From Clavulina sp. PMI_390 (Eukaryota; Basidiomycota; Agaricomycetes; Cantharellales; Hydnaceae): a stretch of 20,009 bases of DNA. The notes beneath the pieces were generated by a model. It ran no database searches. It was not told the origin of the DNA and worked only from the letters and a program-made list of their open reading frames with translations. Shown piece by piece: positions 16,623 to 20,009 of this stretch. The first letter of the stretch is position 1, and every line of letters begins with the position of its first letter. The DNA lies in the NCBI GenBank assembly GCA_015039315.1, contig WIDE01000104.1, positions 1,855 through 21,863 on the forward strand. Direction: 5' to 3'. The translations under genes were made by a program, and so were the position numbers.

Positions 16623-19600
16623 GTTGCTGTAACATCTCCTTAATCCAAAGAAAACTATAAAGCCTCAGTATACTTTCCATCAGTTAATCAATGCAATGCT
16701 ACCAGCTTGTTGATACATGCTTTCTCCATACAATGGCTTTCCATGTGTTTTTTTTTTTTTGTTGTTTTGATGAATCTTTGGCCACACTATCTGTCCAGTT
16801 GTATGCAGTGCAAGTGCCTCATGTAGGCATACCTCATATCATTCTAGCACCTAGAATTCATCATGTATAAATCCTCTGACAGATCCAGAGCTAACTCACT
16901 CCTGACCTCAACCTGCCATTCTCCAGCAGTGCCTCCTAAAAATTCAAATTTTGGAGTGAATGAGCTGCAAGACTTCAATAATATTGGTTTGGAGAGTCTA
17001 AAGCCAGAATATCTTGGCCTAGCTAGATAGGGGTTGCTGTGCTCAAGGACATCTTTCCTTGACTTCCTACCTGTAGAAGAACCTGTGATACTTGGGTGGT
17101 TTCAAGTGTAATAGGAGAAGCTTCTTGGGCAACCAGCTGGGCCATGTTATACAAGAAATAAAACGAACGAAAAAAGGTGTCTGTTTGAATATAAAAACAG
17201 CCTCCAAGGCACTGTTTCCAATTTGTAAACCTGGCTAGCAGCTCACTGGAACACTCTAAGGACAATCTGCTTGTGGGACTCCTTCCAGTGTTTAATTTGG
17301 CCTACTACAGCAAGGTTTGCAAGTCTTAGATTGGGTCTTCTCAGATGGTCACAGATGTGGATGAAAAGGTCAAGATGATAGTATTGTGCAAGATAAAGTA
17401 GAGGTACCTGCTGGGGGAATGTTGGGGAAACTGTGGGGGGCAAACTTGTTCCTTAGCAATAATTGAGCTATTATATACAAATATGGACTGAATGGAAAAG
17501 AGACTACAATATTGCAAGTCAACAGACAAAAGGTAAGGATCAAGAAGCATTCACTGATATGAGATCTGCAAGAAGTGAAAGAACGGTGTCAAAAAGCTGG
17601 AGAAGTGTGATAGGCATGTCAAGAAGAGAAGCAATGGAGATTGGTGTGAATGGAAGGGAATGTGACTGATGTGAAGGAAGGATGTGTGATTGGTAGGGAA
17701 TAGAAGCATCTGGCCTGGTCCCTCTTTTGTTTCTGTGCTACCTGTGCTGACTTGGGCTAACTACAACAGCACTGACTTCTTAGAGTTCAAATGCTGACAG
17801 CTGGTATGAATCCCAAAGATATTCAAGGAGTAGTAACAGATGAATAACATTTATGGACTTGAGGTAAGGAAAGGGTAAAAAGAGACCATATGGAAAGATT
17901 CTGGGGGGATTCTACCTTGTAATTTTACTACTGAGGCATCTGTGCTGCCCATAACGTAATCTCCAGCTAGAGGTCCAACAGATCATATCCAATTTACACC
18001 TATGCACACTGTTAATCTACTTTTAGTTAAATGTGTCCATAAATTTTCCCCTTCCCTTACCAAGTCCAGTAGTACACTCTTAATCTTACAAACTCTGACA
18101 AGAGAATTGGTTGAAGGTTGCCTGATTTGCATGTGCCAGGACCAATTCAGTGATTAAGGTTTTTAAGCTAAGAGATAAGGGAAAAGGTTAAAGATGGATA
18201 GGTGGTTTGATGTATAGGGCTCTGTGGCCTAATCTGGTCGTAAGCATGTGATTCATTGGTACTTTTATGACCACTCGCACTAAGCCTACTGAAACAGGCT
18301 CAGGTTCCAAAAATTCTAGTGTTCTGTCACTCTATAAAAGAACCTATTTCATATGTTTTGTATGAATGCAGGGCTGCTCTTTGATTTAGCTGATACTGCC
18401 TGTTTGCTGTATGAAGTAGGTAAAAGCTTACCTTGTGCCTGTTGGCATATTAGAGTATGACAGTGGATTGCTGGCGGATTGGCTATAAAAGGCTGTAACA
18501 TGGAGTGTTTTAAGAGTGTATGCCATGCAGAATTGATTGAGGACATGGCAGACTATAAGTGAGTGTTTTTTTGTGCTAAGAAAGCAGGGAAAGCACTGAA
18601 TTCTTCAATAAGATATATTGCTTGCTCTGCTTACATGTTGAATAAGCATAGTATTGGGTAGACAATCAAGTTCATGGGAAATCCCCACCCAGTCTGTAGG
18701 ATTGTAGAAGACAAACAGAAAATAGAGGTGTAATACAAAATTTAGCATAGCAGTGAATTGACAAATATATCAATGGCTGAATCACTGTTCAGATTGAGTT
18801 TTACAAGTATCAGATGAAGGAGTTAATTATGTGATGAGCAAGATAACCTTGCAGAGCACCAGAAACAAATATAAAGGGATCCATGAACTTAGTGGATAAG
18901 CTTTAAGATATTAGATGACCTGGAGATACCTCTCATGTAATAACATGCAGAGGGATGTTGTACAGGAATGATTACTGGAAACATCAATATGCTTGAGGCT
19001 CAGACACTTGGGTGTACACAGAGGGGTAAGCTACTATTGCAAACACACCAATTTATAGTCACTTTATAATCACATTTATATTCTAAGCACAAAAAAATGA
19101 TAGAAACAGAAGAAAGTAATAAATAGCAAGGTGTTCAACCCTCTCTGTGCCTGGAAGTATACAACTGAACTGAAAGTAACAAGGAATGAACTTGCAAAAA
19201 CTGAAAATCATGCAAAAAAATATGTATTAAAAAGTGGGAACAGTCAGGATTACTGATTTGTGATAGGGATTTGGAGTGGTGTGATGAATGGGTGGAGTAA
19301 AAATTTAAGTTTTGAGAAAGTAAAATATCTGTTCATGGAATCAGGGAAACAATAACAGAAAAGCTCAAAATAAGTTTCTGCTTCCAAATTGTCAAAGAAA
19401 ATGAGGAACTAGTGCTCAGGGACATTGAAGTAAATACCAATAGAGATGGTATCATGCGTCCAAGTTTCTAAATGGAGAAGGGAAAAGTGATAGAAAGCAT
19501 GATGAAAAGATATCAAACAGATTTAGAAATAGAAAAAGGAAGCGGAGGTATCATCAATGACAATGAAGCAAAAGACATGTCTTGCCCCTGAATAAATAAT

Positions 19601-20009
19601 TATGCACCTGGTCTTCCTCCAGAGCTGCACAAACACCTGGTTTAACCAACAGACTCCATGTATACATTTGTTTGAAAGTGAGCAAACAGAGGGAAAAGGG
19701 GCAAAATACAGGGTAAATAATATGGGTCATAAATCATATTTATTAAGAGAATATATAGCTACACAGTTTGAGTAAAGCACCCACCAAAAATATCCACAGG
19801 TTTGTATTCAGAGATATGAGGGTCATTCAAGAATACCCCACAGAAGAGAAACCAAACAAATAAAGGAATTGAGTTCAATGTTATGGTGGCAAATGTTAAT
19901 TAAGAAAGCAAACTCAAAATGAAAGAGTGGACTAATTTCAATCAATATAGCATTTAATGAAGCCTAATGAGAGTAGTGATGAGCAAATCAGATTAAAGTG
20001 GATGTGATA
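16623..20009. other. AT-rich, CpG-poor tract, no supported gene
   Basis: The longest frames are under 85 codons, overlap each other and lack motifs. The last 1.4 kb is A-rich on this strand, with only about two CpG dinucleotides noticed. It is probably old, decayed repeat DNA. Confidence 0.55.
16748..16760 (+). repeat. Poly(T) run of 13
   Basis: Simple homopolymer in an AT-rich tract; on the minus strand it could be a retroposed poly(A) tail, with nothing else to support this. Confidence 0.8.

Noticed and set aside
16379..16680. Overlapping minus-strand open frames with repetitive GNNP/GETIH peptides
   Set aside because: They arise from the minisatellite being open in all frames; no start context or motif supports a protein.
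18225..18330. tRNA-like A-box (TGGCCTAATCTGG) and B-box-like GGTTCCAAAA
   Set aside because: The acceptor arm has no matching 3' partner, the D stem does not close, and the A-to-B spacing would need an unsupported intron.

Overview
The window looks like nuclear DNA of a filamentous basidiomycete. Introns are short (50-68 nt, GT..AG), intergenic DNA is repeat-rich, and the one large gene is a fungal NLR-like (STAND) receptor. Its domain order and tail recall receptor families expanded in Agaricomycetes such as Rhizoctonia/Ceratobasidium; that placement is from memory of family style and is not proven here.

One gene is well supported: a seven-exon (possibly eight-exon) plus-strand gene at 8875-14748. 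It encodes about 1,806-1,840 residues: a short N-terminal segment, a protein-kinase-like domain, a proline-rich linker, a NACHT-type NTPase with its helical/winged-helix region, 15 WD40 units of about 43 residues, and a 132-residue C-terminal tail. The frame and phase match at every junction. The expected role is an intracellular receptor: the WD40 propellers sense a ligand, the NACHT oligomerises with nucleotide, and the kinase-like domain is the effector or adaptor.

The rest is mostly mobile-element and repeat DNA. From left to right: an intergenic tract with a 20-bp-period minisatellite (about 846-904); a 1.8-kb tract bounded by perfect 23-bp inverted repeats (1408-3219); a weak minus-strand coding-like fragment (about 3462-3743); a decayed coding-like tract (about 4559-5145); two adjacent hairpins (5414-5474); a possible LTR with decayed internal sequence (5551-6540); and a clear 637-bp non-autonomous hAT-type element (6817-7453). 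The hAT-type element has 16-bp terminal inverted repeats and a perfect 8-bp target duplication, and it splits a minus-strand open frame. Next come a CpG-rich tract, and a frame-disrupted minus-strand coding-like segment head to head with the receptor gene. Downstream of the receptor are a purine-rich tract, a second minisatellite (16472-16622), and several kilobases of AT-rich, CpG-poor sequence without convincing genes.

A 35-bp inverted pair (4047-4081 and 14972-15006, 33/35 matching) brackets an 11-kb block containing the receptor gene. CpG content is sharply mosaic: dense at about 1480-3200 and 6720-8900, very sparse elsewhere outside the gene. This would fit methylation-driven decay of older DNA with younger CpG-rich insertions. 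No tRNA, rRNA or CRISPR array was found.
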